From assembly GCF_036226685.1 (NCBI RefSeq), contig NZ_CP109009.1, forward strand, positions 5,359,501-5,423,500: a DNA stretch of 64,000 nt, given 5' to 3'. Positions 22,559 to 32,389 of this stretch are shown here, in pieces. This DNA comes from Streptomyces sp. NBC_00690. Its GTDB lineage: Bacteria; Actinomycetota; Actinomycetes; Streptomycetales; Streptomycetaceae. The position numbers and the translations under genes are program-made. Within the stretch, counting starts at the first letter, position 1. Every line of letters begins with the position of its first letter. The notes under the pieces were generated by a model, which was not told where the DNA came from, did not search any database, and was given only the letters and a program-made list of their open reading frames with translations.

Positions 22559-24757
22559 TTAGAGGGCTGCGCCCGCGTCCTCGACGACCAGGGTGGAGAG
22601 GCCGCCCGGTAGGAAACGGACCTGCCCGTAGGTGGCTGCCGGGCGGCGCGCGTAGAGGGTGACTCCGATGGTCACGGGGCCGGGCGGGGGGTTGTTGATG
22701 TAGCAGGCCATGTCGAGACCTGTGGACGTGAGCGAGTCGTCGTCGAAGGTCGTGCTGTAGAAGTCGCCGACCATCCGGCTGTTGGTGGTCACGGAGGTGC
22801 CGGACGCCCATCGGACAGTCGTGTAGGCAGTCTGCTTGGCGTACCGGAGCGTGGCGTGGTCTCCGGTGCCGTCGGTGTCGACGGACGCGACCCGGAGCGC
22901 GACCTTGTAGCAGCGGCCCGCCTCTGCGGTGAACTGCTGGGTATAGACGACGGTCGCGGAGTCCCCGACATACGGGGTGGTACCGAGTTCCTGCATGGCG
23001 ACGACGCCCTTGGCCGACTTCTCGTTGTGGGCCGAGGTGCGCCACGCGGTCCAGCCGGAGGCGCTGCTCCCGGAACGGGTCCACTCCTCGGTGACGGTGG
23101 GGCTGAGCCGTAGCCAGGTCTGGTGGGCGTATGTCGCGCTCGCGGGCCGGATGGTGCGCAGGACGCCGTACCGGCTGCCGGTGCCGAAGGCCCAGCCCCC
23201 GGCCGCTGCTTCGGCGGACTCCAGCACGAGGGTCGATGTGCCGAAGGGGTACGCGGACGGCAAGGACGACTGCGTGACGGATGTCGGGGTCAGCGTGTGC
23301 TCGAAGGCGGTCTGCCGCCAGGGCGACCAGCCGGAGGCTTGGCCACCGCGTACCCACACTTCGTGCGACGTGCTGCCGGAGTGGACGCGGCGCCAGGTCT
23401 GGAGAGCGTCGCCGCCTGCCCACACCTGGGTCTCGACGATGCCCCACTTCCCGGCGAAGTCCCATCCGCCGACCGTGGACGCCTCCGCGCTCAAGTAGAA
23501 CTGGACGGTCTCACCCTGGGGGTAGCCGCTGGGCGGAGTGGCCTGGGTGATGCCCGTGTACGACGGACTGATCACGCGCGGACCGGGCGGAGTGGCCTCC
23601 GCCGTCCGCTCCAGCGAGGAGACCCGCGACTCCAGCCCCGTGTGAGCGGAGGCGGCTGCCGCGTCGGCCGACAGCGGCGCCGGGTCCCCCAGGGCCGCGC
23701 CGAGCCGGTATCCGTCCTCGGTGACCTTCAGGACCATGCCCGTGACGACGGCTGCCATCTCGGTGCCGCCGACAATGACCGTCACCCGGTCCCCGAGACC
23801 CCAGTCCTTCCCGAAGGTCAGCGCGGAGTCCTCCATGGGTACGGCCTGCGCCGATCTCAGGGTGGCGCCCCCGTCGGCGAGGGCCTCGGTGCCCTTCTGG
23901 GTGAGTTCGGCGGTGTCCTTGGAGGAGCGCTCGTCGATGAACCGCTCGATGCGGCGGCCCCAGTCGGCCTCGGAGGCGATGGAGCCCGGGTTGTCGACGG
24001 GGACGACGACGCGGTGAGAGCCGTCTCCGTCGCCACCGACGATCACCCGCGTCTTCTGCGGAGTGGAGGTGGAGGTCCGCTGTCCTGCGAGGGTGTTGTT
24101 CACGACGCCGAGCCGGGTGTCCTTCGTGCGGTCGGCGACCGCGTACGTCTCGAACACGAGCTGCGGCCCCCGCTGGACGATCCGGAAGCCGAGGTTGTTC
24201 GGTTCGGCCAGTTCCTTGCACAGCTCGCCGAGCGGCTGGAAGCGCGGGCTCTTGGAGACGATGCCGCCGCGCTTGCCGTTGGTCCCCAGGGTCAGACCGG
24301 CCCGGCGCCTGGCGGCCGGGGCGTTGGGGCCGCAGTTCGCCGAGACGTAGTAGTGCATCAGCGTCTCGGCCGCGTCCGTCTTGTCGTCGGTTCCGACCGT
24401 CTGCGTGGCCGCGTCGCCGTTGGACGGCTGGGGCCAGGCGAGCATGTCGGCCAGGATCACCGTGTCGTCCACGCCCTCAACCGTCAGGGTGCCGAGCGGG
24501 TCGGTCGCGGTGACGGCGCTCTCGGTGCGGGTGACCGGTCCGGAGAACAGCACGTCCGTCGGGCCGGTGACGATCAGGCCCGCGCCGGGCGTCGACAGCA
24601 CGTCGGCCAGGGGGTGATCGGCGCCGAGCTGGAGTTTCCAGGTGCCGACGTTGTTGTGGATGTTCTCCGCTTCGAGCAGCAGGAGATCCGCGGGGATGGT
24701 CCCGACGCGCGACAGAGACTTGTCGCGCACCTCGACCAGGAGGTCATCCTGCTTCAT
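22559..24757 (-). CDS. Minor tail protein (Gp37-like baseplate/tip)
   Basis: A 732-residue protein. The N-terminal 380 residues have the tail-tip fold of siphophage Gp37/Tal-like proteins (LSRVGTIPADLLLLEAENIHNNVGTWKLQLGADHPLADVL, then GPTDVLFSGPVTR). Two repeats of a receptor-type beta domain follow, each with an AYPFGTSTLVLESAEA or GYPQGETVQFYLSAEA start and a W-rich end, then a C-terminal jelly-roll-like region. ATG 24757 overlaps the upstream stop (TAATG). Confidence 0.8.
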   Translation of the reverse strand: MKQDDLLVEVRDKSLSRVGTIPADLLLLEAENIHNNVGTWKLQLGADHPLADVLSTPGAGLIVTGPTDVLFSGPVTRTESAVTATDPLGTLTVEGVDDTVILADMLAWPQPSNGDAATQTVGTDDKTDAAETLMHYYVSANCGPNAPAARRRAGLTLGTNGKRGGIVSKSPRFQPLGELCKELAEPNNLGFRIVQRGPQLVFETYAVADRTKDTRLGVVNNTLAGQRTSTSTPQKTRVIVGGDGDGSHRVVVPVDNPGSIASEADWGRRIERFIDERSSKDTAELTQKGTEALADGGATLRSAQAVPMEDSALTFGKDWGLGDRVTVIVGGTEMAAVVTGMVLKVTEDGYRLGAALGDPAPLSADAAAASAHTGLESRVSSLERTAEATPPGPRVISPSYTGITQATPPSGYPQGETVQFYLSAEASTVGGWDFAGKWGIVETQVWAGGDALQTWRRVHSGSTSHEVWVRGGQASGWSPWRQTAFEHTLTPTSVTQSSLPSAYPFGTSTLVLESAEAAAGGWAFGTGSRYGVLRTIRPASATYAHQTWLRLSPTVTEEWTRSGSSASGWTAWRTSAHNEKSAKGVVAMQELGTTPYVGDSATVVYTQQFTAEAGRCYKVALRVASVDTDGTGDHATLRYAKQTAYTTVRWASGTSVTTNSRMVGDFYSTTFDDDSLTSTGLDMACYINNPPPGPVTIGVTLYARRPAATYGQVRFLPGGLSTLVVEDAGAAL

Positions 24758-25602
24758 TAGATGACCACCCACTTCCGGGGACGCCAGGAGACGACGATCC
24801 GCGAGGCGGCCGTCGTGTTCAGCAGAGCGACAGAGGCTGTCGAAGTCCCCGGTGGGACCGACCAGAACCGGGGGGCGGTGGCGAGGTAGCGGTAGACGTT
24901 GGCGCCGGAGCCGTCACGGACGATGCCCGCGCCCATGTCGACGGTGATGCTCCCGGTCGACGTGATCGCCCCGGTGTAGTGGAGGGCCTGGCCGTCCGGC
25001 CCGATGGCCTTGAAGTTGTCGCCCGGCCCGTACACCTGGAACACGGGGTAGGCGGCCACGTCACCATCGTTGGTGAGCTGTACGTCGCCGATCGCCTGCG
25101 AGGCGGCGAGCGGCATGGCAGCGAGCGCGGAAAGGAACGGGGCGGCGGTGGCGCCGCCGATGGTGACCGTCTGCCCGGCCTCCGCCAGGAAGTACGGGCT
25201 GGGGGCGCGGAGCGTGATGACGGTCTGGGTGTCCCGCTGCCCGGCGCCCGGGTCGATCGCTCCTCCACCGGTCCATCGCACGGGGGTGCTCCAGCGGGTG
25301 CCGGTGCTGTCGGTCACCGTGAGGGTGCACTCGTCGGCCAGGACGCGCACCAGCCGGGTCACCAGCTCGGAGAGGTGCGCCCGGTCGCGGCCGACGATGT
25401 CGAGGGGGATATCGATGTCCCGGGGCAGAACCCTGCGGCCCCGGTAAGACGCGCCGTCCCCGGCGCCTTCGAGCCACTGCGCGGAGAGCTGGGGCAGACC
25501 CATGCCGGTGATCCCGGCAAGGGCCTGATAGCCCACTCCGCCCGCCTCCCCCTCGGACAGGTCCAGCGAATCCGAGGGGGAGTTGAGTGAGAGCGTTACC
25601 AA
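24757..25602 (-). CDS. Distal tail (Dit-like) protein
   Basis: A 281-residue protein from TTG 25602, overlapping the tape-measure stop. A phage tail-component pattern is visible (DIDIPLDIVGRDRAHLSELVTRLVRVL and VVSWRPRKWVVI at the end). It forms the ring joining tail tube and tip. Position directly after the tape measure is standard. Confidence 0.85.
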   Translation of the reverse strand: MVTLSLNSPSDSLDLSEGEAGGVGYQALAGITGMGLPQLSAQWLEGAGDGASYRGRRVLPRDIDIPLDIVGRDRAHLSELVTRLVRVLADECTLTVTDSTGTRWSTPVRWTGGGAIDPGAGQRDTQTVITLRAPSPYFLAEAGQTVTIGGATAAPFLSALAAMPLAASQAIGDVQLTNDGDVAAYPVFQVYGPGDNFKAIGPDGQALHYTGAITSTGSITVDMGAGIVRDGSGANVYRYLATAPRFWSVPPGTSTASVALLNTTAASRIVVSWRPRKWVVI

Positions 25603-28600
25603 CCGACCATCCTTGCCCGCGAGGCAGCCGCGAACAGCTCCTCCTCGGACGAGAGAGAGGAACTGGCGTTGCCCGCGTAGTAGTTGAGTACCTTCGACAC
25701 CGGGGCCTGCTGGCCGCCGGGGCGGGCCAGACCGGTGGACACGGCCGCTGTGATCTCGCCGGACGCGCCGGTCGCGGCGCCGTGGGCCAGTGCCCGGCCG
25801 GCACGCTCGATGCGCTGCGTCTCGTCCTCGACACCGAGGCCGAACCCGCGCCCCGCGAAGGAGCCGATCCGGCGCAGCAGCCGGGATGGGCTGCGGATGT
25901 CGAGGGCCTTCTTGATCGCTGCGACCATGCTCGTGGCGATCTTGAGCATGGTCTTCTCGATGACGGCCTGCTTGGCTTCGAGGCCCTTCACCAGGCCCTC
26001 GGCGGCTGCGAGGCCCGCTTCGTACATGTGCTTCGAGGCGGTCGCCCCGGCAGCGTTGGCGTGCTTCTCCAACTCCTTCTGGAGCTGGTTGATCTCGTTC
26101 ACGCCGCTGTGGCCCGCGTTGGCGATGGCGTCGGCTGCGGCGAGACCCGCCTCCGGCCCGGCCATGGCGATCTGGCCGAAGGTGGCCTGGTTGAGGCCGA
26201 GCTTCTTGAGCTTCGCCAGGACGGCCGCGAACTTCTTCGCCTGCTCGACCGCGTTCTTGAGCGAGTCGGTGATCGAGGAGAAGGAAGCGTCCTTGACCTT
26301 GGTCACGTCCCCGGTGGCTAGGACCCGGTCGGCGACCTGGGCCGCGTAGCCCCGGGCTTCCTCGCGCAGCCGGTCAAGCTGGTCGCGGGCGGCCTCCAGC
26401 CGCTTCGCTCCGGCCTCCCACTGGGCGGCCAGCTTGAGCAGCTCGGTGCGGTCCCGGTTCACCCGGTCCTTGAGCCCCTTGGACGCGTCCTTCGGGATCT
26501 TCGCCGTCAGCTCGGCGAGGGACTGCTTCACCTTGTCGTACTGCGACTCCAGACCCTTGACGAGGCCGGAGATGATGAGCCGTCCCGCGTCGTAGAGGAG
26601 TCGGGCGTCCTTTTTCGGAGGGCCCTTCCAGTCGGTCAGCTTGTCGGTGAGTTCGCCGAGCTTGCCCTTGACGGCCCCGAACATCGACTTGATGCCGTCG
26701 ATGAGTCCCTGGATGAGCTTCTTGCCCGCGTCGATGAGAGTTGAGCCGAGACTTCCGAGGGCCGACTTCGCCTTGCCCGGCAGCTCCTTGAGGACTGTGA
26801 GCACGCGGCCGATGCCGTCCGAGACTGCTGTCCGCAGAGAGGTCATCGCGGTTCCGGCGACGGACTTGATCGAGTCCCAGGTGCTGGAGAAGAAGCTCTT
26901 GATCGAGTTCCAGATCGAGGACCAGATGCCCTTGATCGCATTCAGCCCGTCGTCGATGTAGCCACGGACGCCCGTCATGAAGACGCCCGCCGCACCCCTG
27001 ATGCTGTTCCACAGGCCGATCGCGAAGGATTTGATTCCGTTCCAGATGTCGTCCCACAGGGACTTCACTCCGGAGAGGATCTTCTTCCCGACGCCGAGGA
27101 TTCCGACGCTCAGGAAGACCATGAACAAACCCTTGATGGTGTCCCACAGGCCGGAGAGGAATCCCTTGATTCCGTTCCAGATTTGCTTCAGGCCGTCGGA
27201 GAACATCGACCAGTCGCCGGTCAGGGTTCCCTTGAAGAATCCGACGACCACCTTGAAGTAGCCGACGATGTAGTCCCAGACGCCGACGAAAATCTTCTGC
27301 AATCCCTCAAGGACATTGGCTACGCCGTTGATGGCGGTCACCAGCACGTCCAGAAAGAGCCCGGCTATGAATTCGATCGCCGGAGCCAGGATCGGCATCA
27401 GGAAATCGACTATCGCCTCCAGCGCCTCAAGGAAGGGCTGGAGCGCTTCCATGACGGCCGAGAAAGCGGCCGAAATCTGAGGCAGATATTCGGCGGCGAG
27501 CGATTGGACGACCGGGATCAGCGGCAGAATCGCAGCCGTCAAAATCCGCATCAGGATTTCGACGACGGGCTGAAGCGCCTCCGACATCACCGCGAAGGCG
27601 GCAGTGATCAGCGGGATGATCGGGGCCAGCCCGGCGACGAGGGCCTCGACGAGCGGGACGACGGCCGCGACCACCGTCATGAAAAGCGGGGTCAGCGCCG
27701 CGACGATCCCCATCAGCCCGTCACCGAGCAGCCCGATCAGCGGAAGAACCGCAGCTCCGAGCAGAGTGAACGTTTCTGCAAGGGGGGTTAGAACGGCGGC
27801 TGCGAGGGGGCCGAGGATGGCCGCGAGGGCGCCCGCGATCTCCAGCAGGGTGCCGAGGGCGGCTCCGGCCGGCATCATCGCGGGGGCGAGCGCCTCGACG
27901 GCGGACTGAATCCCGTCGAACAGGGACTTGACCCCGTCGACCACCGCGGGCTGGGACAGCGCCGAGGCGATGGCGCCGAGCGCGGTTCCGATGATCGCAC
28001 CGACCTGCGGGAGGATGTCCCGCAGCAGACGGCCGAACGTCTTGAGGAACTCTTCGACCGCTGGGCCGGAAACGGTGGCGATTTCCCGCATCGCCTCATG
28101 GGCGGCGTAAAAGAGCTGCGTCAGTCCGGACTGGAACGACGGGCTGTCCACAGTCCTGTGGACACGCTCCAGCCCGCTCGCCATGGAGTCGAGCGTGGAA
28201 CCCCCGGCCGCAGTCGCGGCCCGGGAGAACCCGGCGAGGATTCCGCCCGTGTGGAAAAGGACCGAGCCGAGATCCTTGAGGGCGTTAATTCCCTCGTCGA
28301 TCTCCTTCTTGAGCCCGATCTCACCCTTGCGCTTCAGGAAGGCGTCGAACTTCTCCGAAATGGTGACGAACCACTGCGCCAGCTCGGGAAGATAGGAAGT
28401 GCCGACCTTCCCCAGAATGGCGATGACCGACGCGAAAGTATCCGTCCCGGCCGTCGCAATTCCGATGGACTCGGAAAGGTCCGAGAACATCTGGCCGAGC
28501 GCGGGAACGAGTGCGCCTTCGAGGCCGGTGGCGAGGCCGCCGAAAAAGCCGCCGAGCTGAGTCGCGGTCTGCTCGACCCCGTCCCGGAACTTCGGGAGCA

Positions 28601-29870
28601 GCTCCTCGACGAGGGAGCGGATCGGCTCCCGCGCCTTCTCCCAGAAGTTGCCCGAGATCGCGTCCTGGAGACCGGCGAGCGCCTGCTTCGCCTCCGGGAT
28701 CTCCTTGTTGAAGTCCTTGAGGGCGGCGACCGTGACACCCAGGCCGACCGCGATACCGCCGAGGAGACCGGGGAGAAGGAGGGCGGTGTAGCCGATCTGC
28801 GCCAGCGACGCGGAGAGGGCGGCCAGGTTGGACGCGGCGGCGATGCCCCACCCGGCGAGGCCCGCGATGGCGGTCGCCATCGTCCCGATGACCGGCACAC
28901 TCTTGTCGAGGTTGCTGATCGTCCGGCCGAGACGCTCGAACATGCTGTTGATGACCCGAGCGCCGGAGAGGGCCTGGAGCATGGAGGACGCGGTAGCCGC
29001 AGCCGACAGCCGCACCCGGGGGACCAGATGAACGATCCGGTCCCGGGCGAGCGCGGCAATGTGGGCGAAGGCCGCCATCATCCCGGTGCGGGACACCTCG
29101 GGCTCGATCTCGGCCCGCAGCCCGTCGATCCGCTCCTGGAGGTCTTCCATGTCCCGCTCGACGGCGCGGACCGCGAGCGCGTCCAGCTCGGGCGTGATCT
29201 TGGCGCGCAGCTCCCGCATCCGGGCGAACGCCGCCTCCAGCTCGCGCTTGGTCTTGGCGACGTGCGCGTGGTCCAGCTCGGGGCGGATGTCGATGCCGTC
29301 CAGCTCGGCCTGGATCTCGTCGGCGGCCTGCTGTGCGGCGGCCCGCGAAGCGGCCAGCAGATCCCGCCTGGCCTCCTCCAGCGAATCCCGGTCGAGCCGT
29401 ACGGTCAGCTCGGTCTCGGCGATCCGCTCCAGCTCGCGGTCGAGACGGGCGACCGCGCTGCGGACGGACGACTCGGAGGCGCGGTCGACCTGGACGGAGA
29501 CCGTCCCGATGTCGTCGAGCTGCTCCTCGAACATGTCGACGGCTGCCTGCAACGAGGCTTCGTTCAGGTCGACCTCGATGGTCGTCTCGCGCAGGGTGTC
29601 GAGCGCCCGGCGTGTGCGGGCGATGGCAGCCCGGACGGAGTCCTGGTTGTCGAGGTTGACCCGCAGTCGGAGATCCTTCATCTCCCGCTGGGCGTCGCGC
29701 CGGGCGGAGCGGGCCTGCCGGCCGAGTTCCTCGCCGTCGAGGCGGGCGTCCACCGTGACATCAAGGTCCCGCTCGATCCTCTTGAGTTTGTCCTTGAGGT
29801 CGTCCTTGAACCCGGCGGTGTCCGGCATGACCTTGACCGCGACCCGGCCGACTATGTTCGCGTCCGACAA
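25596..29870 (-). CDS. Tape measure protein
   Basis: A 1424-residue protein, the longest in the phage. It has an N-terminal helical charged region with heptad-like repeats, a hydrophobic stretch with many Gly/Ala/Ile segments (about 330-860), Trp-rich repeats such as SLWDTIKGLFMVF and SIWNSIKSFFSSTWDSIK, and a coiled-coil C-terminus. It sets tail length and reaches into the cell membrane at infection. TTG 29870 follows GGAGG. Confidence 0.95.
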   Translation of the reverse strand: MSDANIVGRVAVKVMPDTAGFKDDLKDKLKRIERDLDVTVDARLDGEELGRQARSARRDAQREMKDLRLRVNLDNQDSVRAAIARTRRALDTLRETTIEVDLNEASLQAAVDMFEEQLDDIGTVSVQVDRASESSVRSAVARLDRELERIAETELTVRLDRDSLEEARRDLLAASRAAAQQAADEIQAELDGIDIRPELDHAHVAKTKRELEAAFARMRELRAKITPELDALAVRAVERDMEDLQERIDGLRAEIEPEVSRTGMMAAFAHIAALARDRIVHLVPRVRLSAAATASSMLQALSGARVINSMFERLGRTISNLDKSVPVIGTMATAIAGLAGWGIAAASNLAALSASLAQIGYTALLLPGLLGGIAVGLGVTVAALKDFNKEIPEAKQALAGLQDAISGNFWEKAREPIRSLVEELLPKFRDGVEQTATQLGGFFGGLATGLEGALVPALGQMFSDLSESIGIATAGTDTFASVIAILGKVGTSYLPELAQWFVTISEKFDAFLKRKGEIGLKKEIDEGINALKDLGSVLFHTGGILAGFSRAATAAGGSTLDSMASGLERVHRTVDSPSFQSGLTQLFYAAHEAMREIATVSGPAVEEFLKTFGRLLRDILPQVGAIIGTALGAIASALSQPAVVDGVKSLFDGIQSAVEALAPAMMPAGAALGTLLEIAGALAAILGPLAAAVLTPLAETFTLLGAAVLPLIGLLGDGLMGIVAALTPLFMTVVAAVVPLVEALVAGLAPIIPLITAAFAVMSEALQPVVEILMRILTAAILPLIPVVQSLAAEYLPQISAAFSAVMEALQPFLEALEAIVDFLMPILAPAIEFIAGLFLDVLVTAINGVANVLEGLQKIFVGVWDYIVGYFKVVVGFFKGTLTGDWSMFSDGLKQIWNGIKGFLSGLWDTIKGLFMVFLSVGILGVGKKILSGVKSLWDDIWNGIKSFAIGLWNSIRGAAGVFMTGVRGYIDDGLNAIKGIWSSIWNSIKSFFSSTWDSIKSVAGTAMTSLRTAVSDGIGRVLTVLKELPGKAKSALGSLGSTLIDAGKKLIQGLIDGIKSMFGAVKGKLGELTDKLTDWKGPPKKDARLLYDAGRLIISGLVKGLESQYDKVKQSLAELTAKIPKDASKGLKDRVNRDRTELLKLAAQWEAGAKRLEAARDQLDRLREEARGYAAQVADRVLATGDVTKVKDASFSSITDSLKNAVEQAKKFAAVLAKLKKLGLNQATFGQIAMAGPEAGLAAADAIANAGHSGVNEINQLQKELEKHANAAGATASKHMYEAGLAAAEGLVKGLEAKQAVIEKTMLKIATSMVAAIKKALDIRSPSRLLRRIGSFAGRGFGLGVEDETQRIERAGRALAHGAATGASGEITAAVSTGLARPGGQQAPVSKVLNYYAGNASSSLSSEEELFAAASRARMVGW

Positions 29871-29876
29871 AAGCGC

Positions 29877-30589
29877 CTACCTCCGCTGGAAGTGCTGGTA
29901 AATCTCCGCAACGGAGCGCGGCTTGGCCGGAGTTTCCTCCGAAGCCGTCTTTGCCTGCGGGCGCGGGTAGGCGGGAATCTTCGGGGCCTTGCCCTTTTCC
30001 CACTGCCCGGTCGCCCGAGTGTTCTGGTTGATTGCGTCGTACAAGTCGGCGGCCAGGTGGCGGTCCTGGCCCCAGCCGAATTGCTCACGGCCCCCGGACG
30101 CGAGGGCGGTTGTCAAAGAGGTGTCGGGGAGCCTCTGCACGAGCAGGAGGACGAGGGCGGGGGTGGGGCCCCGGCCCGCTATCACTTCGAGGAGATCGAC
30201 GCCGAAATGAAAGAGCAGGTCCGGATAGAGCCCCTCCCCGTATTCGTCTATCAGCCGTGCGAGGCCGAGGCTTCCCCCGCCTGGGTGCTCTCCCCGTATC
30301 GGCCGAACACCTCGGCGAGGACGGCGAGATCGCCGCCGATCTCGGTGAGGAGGGAATCCGCGGCCGTCTCCGACTGGGCCACGGTGCGGATCGCCTCCGA
30401 CAGAAGCGCGGCCTGGTCGGCGTCGTCGCGGACCATCTCCTCCTGGAGGCCGAGGAGCGAGTCCCGCTTGGCCTTGGTCAGCCGCAGGGGGTTGAGGAGC
30501 CGGACGGTCTCCCCGCTCACCTCGATGTCGGTGGAGCCGTACTTGCGGTCGGCGGCGGAGCGGATGTCGTCGAGGGTGTACGAAGCCAA
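29877..30589 (-). CDS. Tail assembly chaperone, -1 frameshift product (gpGT-like)
   Basis: The long chaperone reads the first frame from 30589 to about 30274 and then shifts -1 into the second frame (GSLGLARLIDEYGEGLYPDLLFHFGVDLLEV...), ending at 29877. The overlap region contains GCGGGGGAA (30280-30272), a slippery run that lets GGG re-pair. No start codon or ribosome site is found for the second frame. The tape measure follows at once, as in other siphophages. The frameshift is inferred, not proven. Confidence 0.75.
30251..30589 (-). CDS. Tail assembly chaperone, short form (gpG-like)
   Basis: A 112-residue protein (MASYTLDDIRSAADRKYGSTDIEVSGETVRLLNPLRLTKAKRDSLLGLQEEM), acidic and helical, ending GEASASHG. 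It binds the tape measure during tail assembly. It is the unshifted product of the frameshift pair. Confidence 0.85.
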   Translation of the reverse strand: MASYTLDDIRSAADRKYGSTDIEVSGETVRLLNPLRLTKAKRDSLLGLQEEMVRDDADQAALLSEAIRTVAQSETAADSLLTEIGGDLAVLAEVFGRYGESTQAGEASASHG

Positions 30590-30694
30590 GGGGGCAGACC
30601 TCCGGGAGCTGGGGGAAGGGGGTGAGGTGTTGCGGACCTGGTGGGGGAGGGGTCCGCGCAGGCCCTGGTCCGCAGGGGTCCGCGCAGGGAGCTG

Positions 30695-31435
30695 TCAGAC
30701 GGCCTGGCCGGCGGCCCACGCAGTGCCGGTCCAATGGGCCTTCGCGGCGTCGCCGAGAACGACGTGCTGACCGGTGGCCCATGCCGCCGTCGGGGTGGCG
30801 ATCACGGACGCGAGGGCTCCGAGATCGGCCGGAACGGTGGCCCCGTCCGGGGTGAATGCACCCGGGGACCCTGCGGTCGCGCCGGTCGCCAGGACGCCGC
30901 CGAGCGGCGTGATCGCATACGTCCACGAATTCGAGCCGTGAGCCATGGGCTTCACGCCGAGGGGGAGGCCCGCAAGGGACTCCGTATCCGCGATTGCCAT
31001 GTCGTCCGCCCGGTAAATCTCCGAACGCGGCGCGTAGAAGGCGAAATGGTTCTCGCCGTCGACGAAGATGGCGAGAAACCCCGACTGTGTCGGCTCCGGA
31101 TTCGTGGGAACGCCCACCGAACCATCCGGGAGAATAGGTGAGTTGGCGCCGAAGTACAGTCGAAGGGCGGCGGTGTCGAACTGCTGGAGGGTGAAAGTCA
31201 TGGTCTCCGTGCGCGCCGAATATTTCGTGCGGAGAGACTTGTTCTGGAGCGATCCGATGGTGGTCGCTTCGCCGCCCTCTGACGTGATGCCGAAAACGTC
31301 CTCAAGTGAGGTATGGCCGACGGTCTGCCAGGGGGAAGTGGGGGTCAGAAGGTCGGCGGGCATAGGCGTCCCGACGGGCGCCGTAAGGTAGTTGCCACTG
31401 CCAACGACGAGCGTTGCAGAATCATTGATCGGCAA
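30695..31435 (-). CDS. Major tail tube protein
   Basis: About 246 residues. The typical actinophage tube start is INDSATLVVGSGNYLTAPVGTPMPADL, followed by a beta-rich body (ATTIGSLQNKSLRTKYSARTETMTFTLQQFDT) and a C-terminal Ig-like/decoration part (ATPTAAWATGQHVVLGD). TTG 31435, after GAGGAAA, best matches the family; TTG 31453 is also in frame. Confidence 0.85.
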   Translation of the reverse strand: MPINDSATLVVGSGNYLTAPVGTPMPADLLTPTSPWQTVGHTSLEDVFGITSEGGEATTIGSLQNKSLRTKYSARTETMTFTLQQFDTAALRLYFGANSPILPDGSVGVPTNPEPTQSGFLAIFVDGENHFAFYAPRSEIYRADDMAIADTESLAGLPLGVKPMAHGSNSWTYAITPLGGVLATGATAGSPGAFTPDGATVPADLGALASVIATPTAAWATGQHVVLGDAAKAHWTGTAWAAGQAV

Positions 31436-31466
31436 GAAGAAACGTTTCCTCAATCGGGCACAAAAA

Positions 31467-31493
31467 AGGGCCCGACGGGGAGCGTCGGGCCCT
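31467..31493 (-). terminator. Terminator after connector genes
   Basis: AGGGCCCGACG (31467-31477) pairs with CGTCGGGCCCT (31483-31493); on the minus strand it runs into TTTTTT. Splits the head and tail parts of the late operon. Confidence 0.85.
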
Positions 31494-31511
31494 TCGTGTT
31501 GTGTAAGTCGT

Positions 31512-32009
31512 TCAGGGGAGGGGGTAGGGGCGGCGGCGTGGCTTGCGGATCTGTACGTCGAAGATGGCCTCGTAGCGCCAGACCCCGGTCGGGAGGTCCG
31601 CGTACTGCACCGGACCTGTCGCCGAGGCCCAGTCCGCCGACCGGCGCGGAGCGCTGTTCATGTCCACGCGGATGATGTGGCCGAGCTGGGGATAGACCTG
31701 CTGGTTGAGCCAGGCGTCGCGGAGGACGACCCGCACGGCCTCGCTCAGGATCGCGGCGTCCTGGTCGCCGTCGGGGTCCGGCGCGAACGCGTTGATCACC
31801 ACGCGGGCGGCGTCGGTGAACCGGGGGTCACCGGCCCATTCGCCCCAGGTGGGGTCGCGGCGGACCAGGACCAGCGGGAACTTCTCGTGGCGGTCGATCA
31901 GGGACTTCACGCGGACGCCGGGCAGGCCATCCCTCAACACGGCCAGGAGAAGATCCTCGACCGGGAACAGTTCGGCGAGGGCCTTGATGTGGTCGGGGAT
32001 GCCGGCCAT
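31512..32009 (-). CDS. Tail terminator protein
   Basis: A 165-residue protein (MAGIPDHIKALAELFPVEDLLLAVLRDGLPGVRVKSLIDRHEKFPLVLVRRDP). The alpha/beta start and the conserved FPLVLVRR strand fit siphophage tail terminators that cap the tube and join it to the head. It overlaps the upstream gene by ATGA-type coupling. Confidence 0.75.
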   Translation of the reverse strand: MAGIPDHIKALAELFPVEDLLLAVLRDGLPGVRVKSLIDRHEKFPLVLVRRDPTWGEWAGDPRFTDAARVVINAFAPDPDGDQDAAILSEAVRVVLRDAWLNQQVYPQLGHIIRVDMNSAPRRSADWASATGPVQYADLPTGVWRYEAIFDVQIRKPRRRPYPLP

Positions 32010-32389
32010 CAGAGGTGCACCTTCCCCTTCCGCTTCTTCGGCAGGTTCGCGGCGCGGGCCAGGATGAACAGGCCCTCGCTCGCCGGCAGCACGTCGAGGT
32101 AGGTGGAGCCGTCACGGGCGCGGCGAACGACGATCGACTCAGCGCGGCCGAACTCGATCGACAGGGCGGCTCGCTTGCCGCGTTCGTCGTCGAGGACCAC
32201 GTACTTGTCGACCCGGCCGTCCTCCACGTCGATGGAGGCGTGGCCCTCCCTGCGGTGCTGGAGGAGTAGCTCCTCAGCGCGGGCGGCAATCTCGAACCGC
32301 GCTGCGTCGAGCGCGTCTTGGACGCCGGGCAGCAGGGCGAGAACCTTCTCCAACTGTCCACCGCGGACTCGGTCGTAGACCTCAGCCAT
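32009..32389 (-). CDS. Neck protein (HK97 gp10-like / DUF5403-like)
   Basis: A 126-residue protein: a long amphipathic helix (LLPGVQDALDAARFEIAARAEELLLQHRREGHASIDVE) and a basic C-terminus (PKKRKGKVHL). Position between head closure and tail terminator fits a neck component. ATG overlaps the previous stop. Confidence 0.7.
   Translation of the reverse strand: MAEVYDRVRGGQLEKVLALLPGVQDALDAARFEIAARAEELLLQHRREGHASIDVEDGRVDKYVVLDDERGKRAALSIEFGRAESIVVRRARDGSTYLDVLPASEGLFILARAANLPKKRKGKVHL

Noticed and set aside
23123-24760. 545-residue open frame on the plus strand opposite the minor tail protein
   Set aside because: Antisense shadow; no ribosome site and no domain, while the minus-strand frame is a clear tail protein with coupled starts.
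28098-30770. 890-residue open frame on the plus strand opposite the tape measure gene
   Set aside because: Mirror frame of a long G/C-third-position gene; its composition (Arg/Gly/Leu/Asp) is that of antisense sequence, and the minus strand holds an unmistakable tape measure protein.
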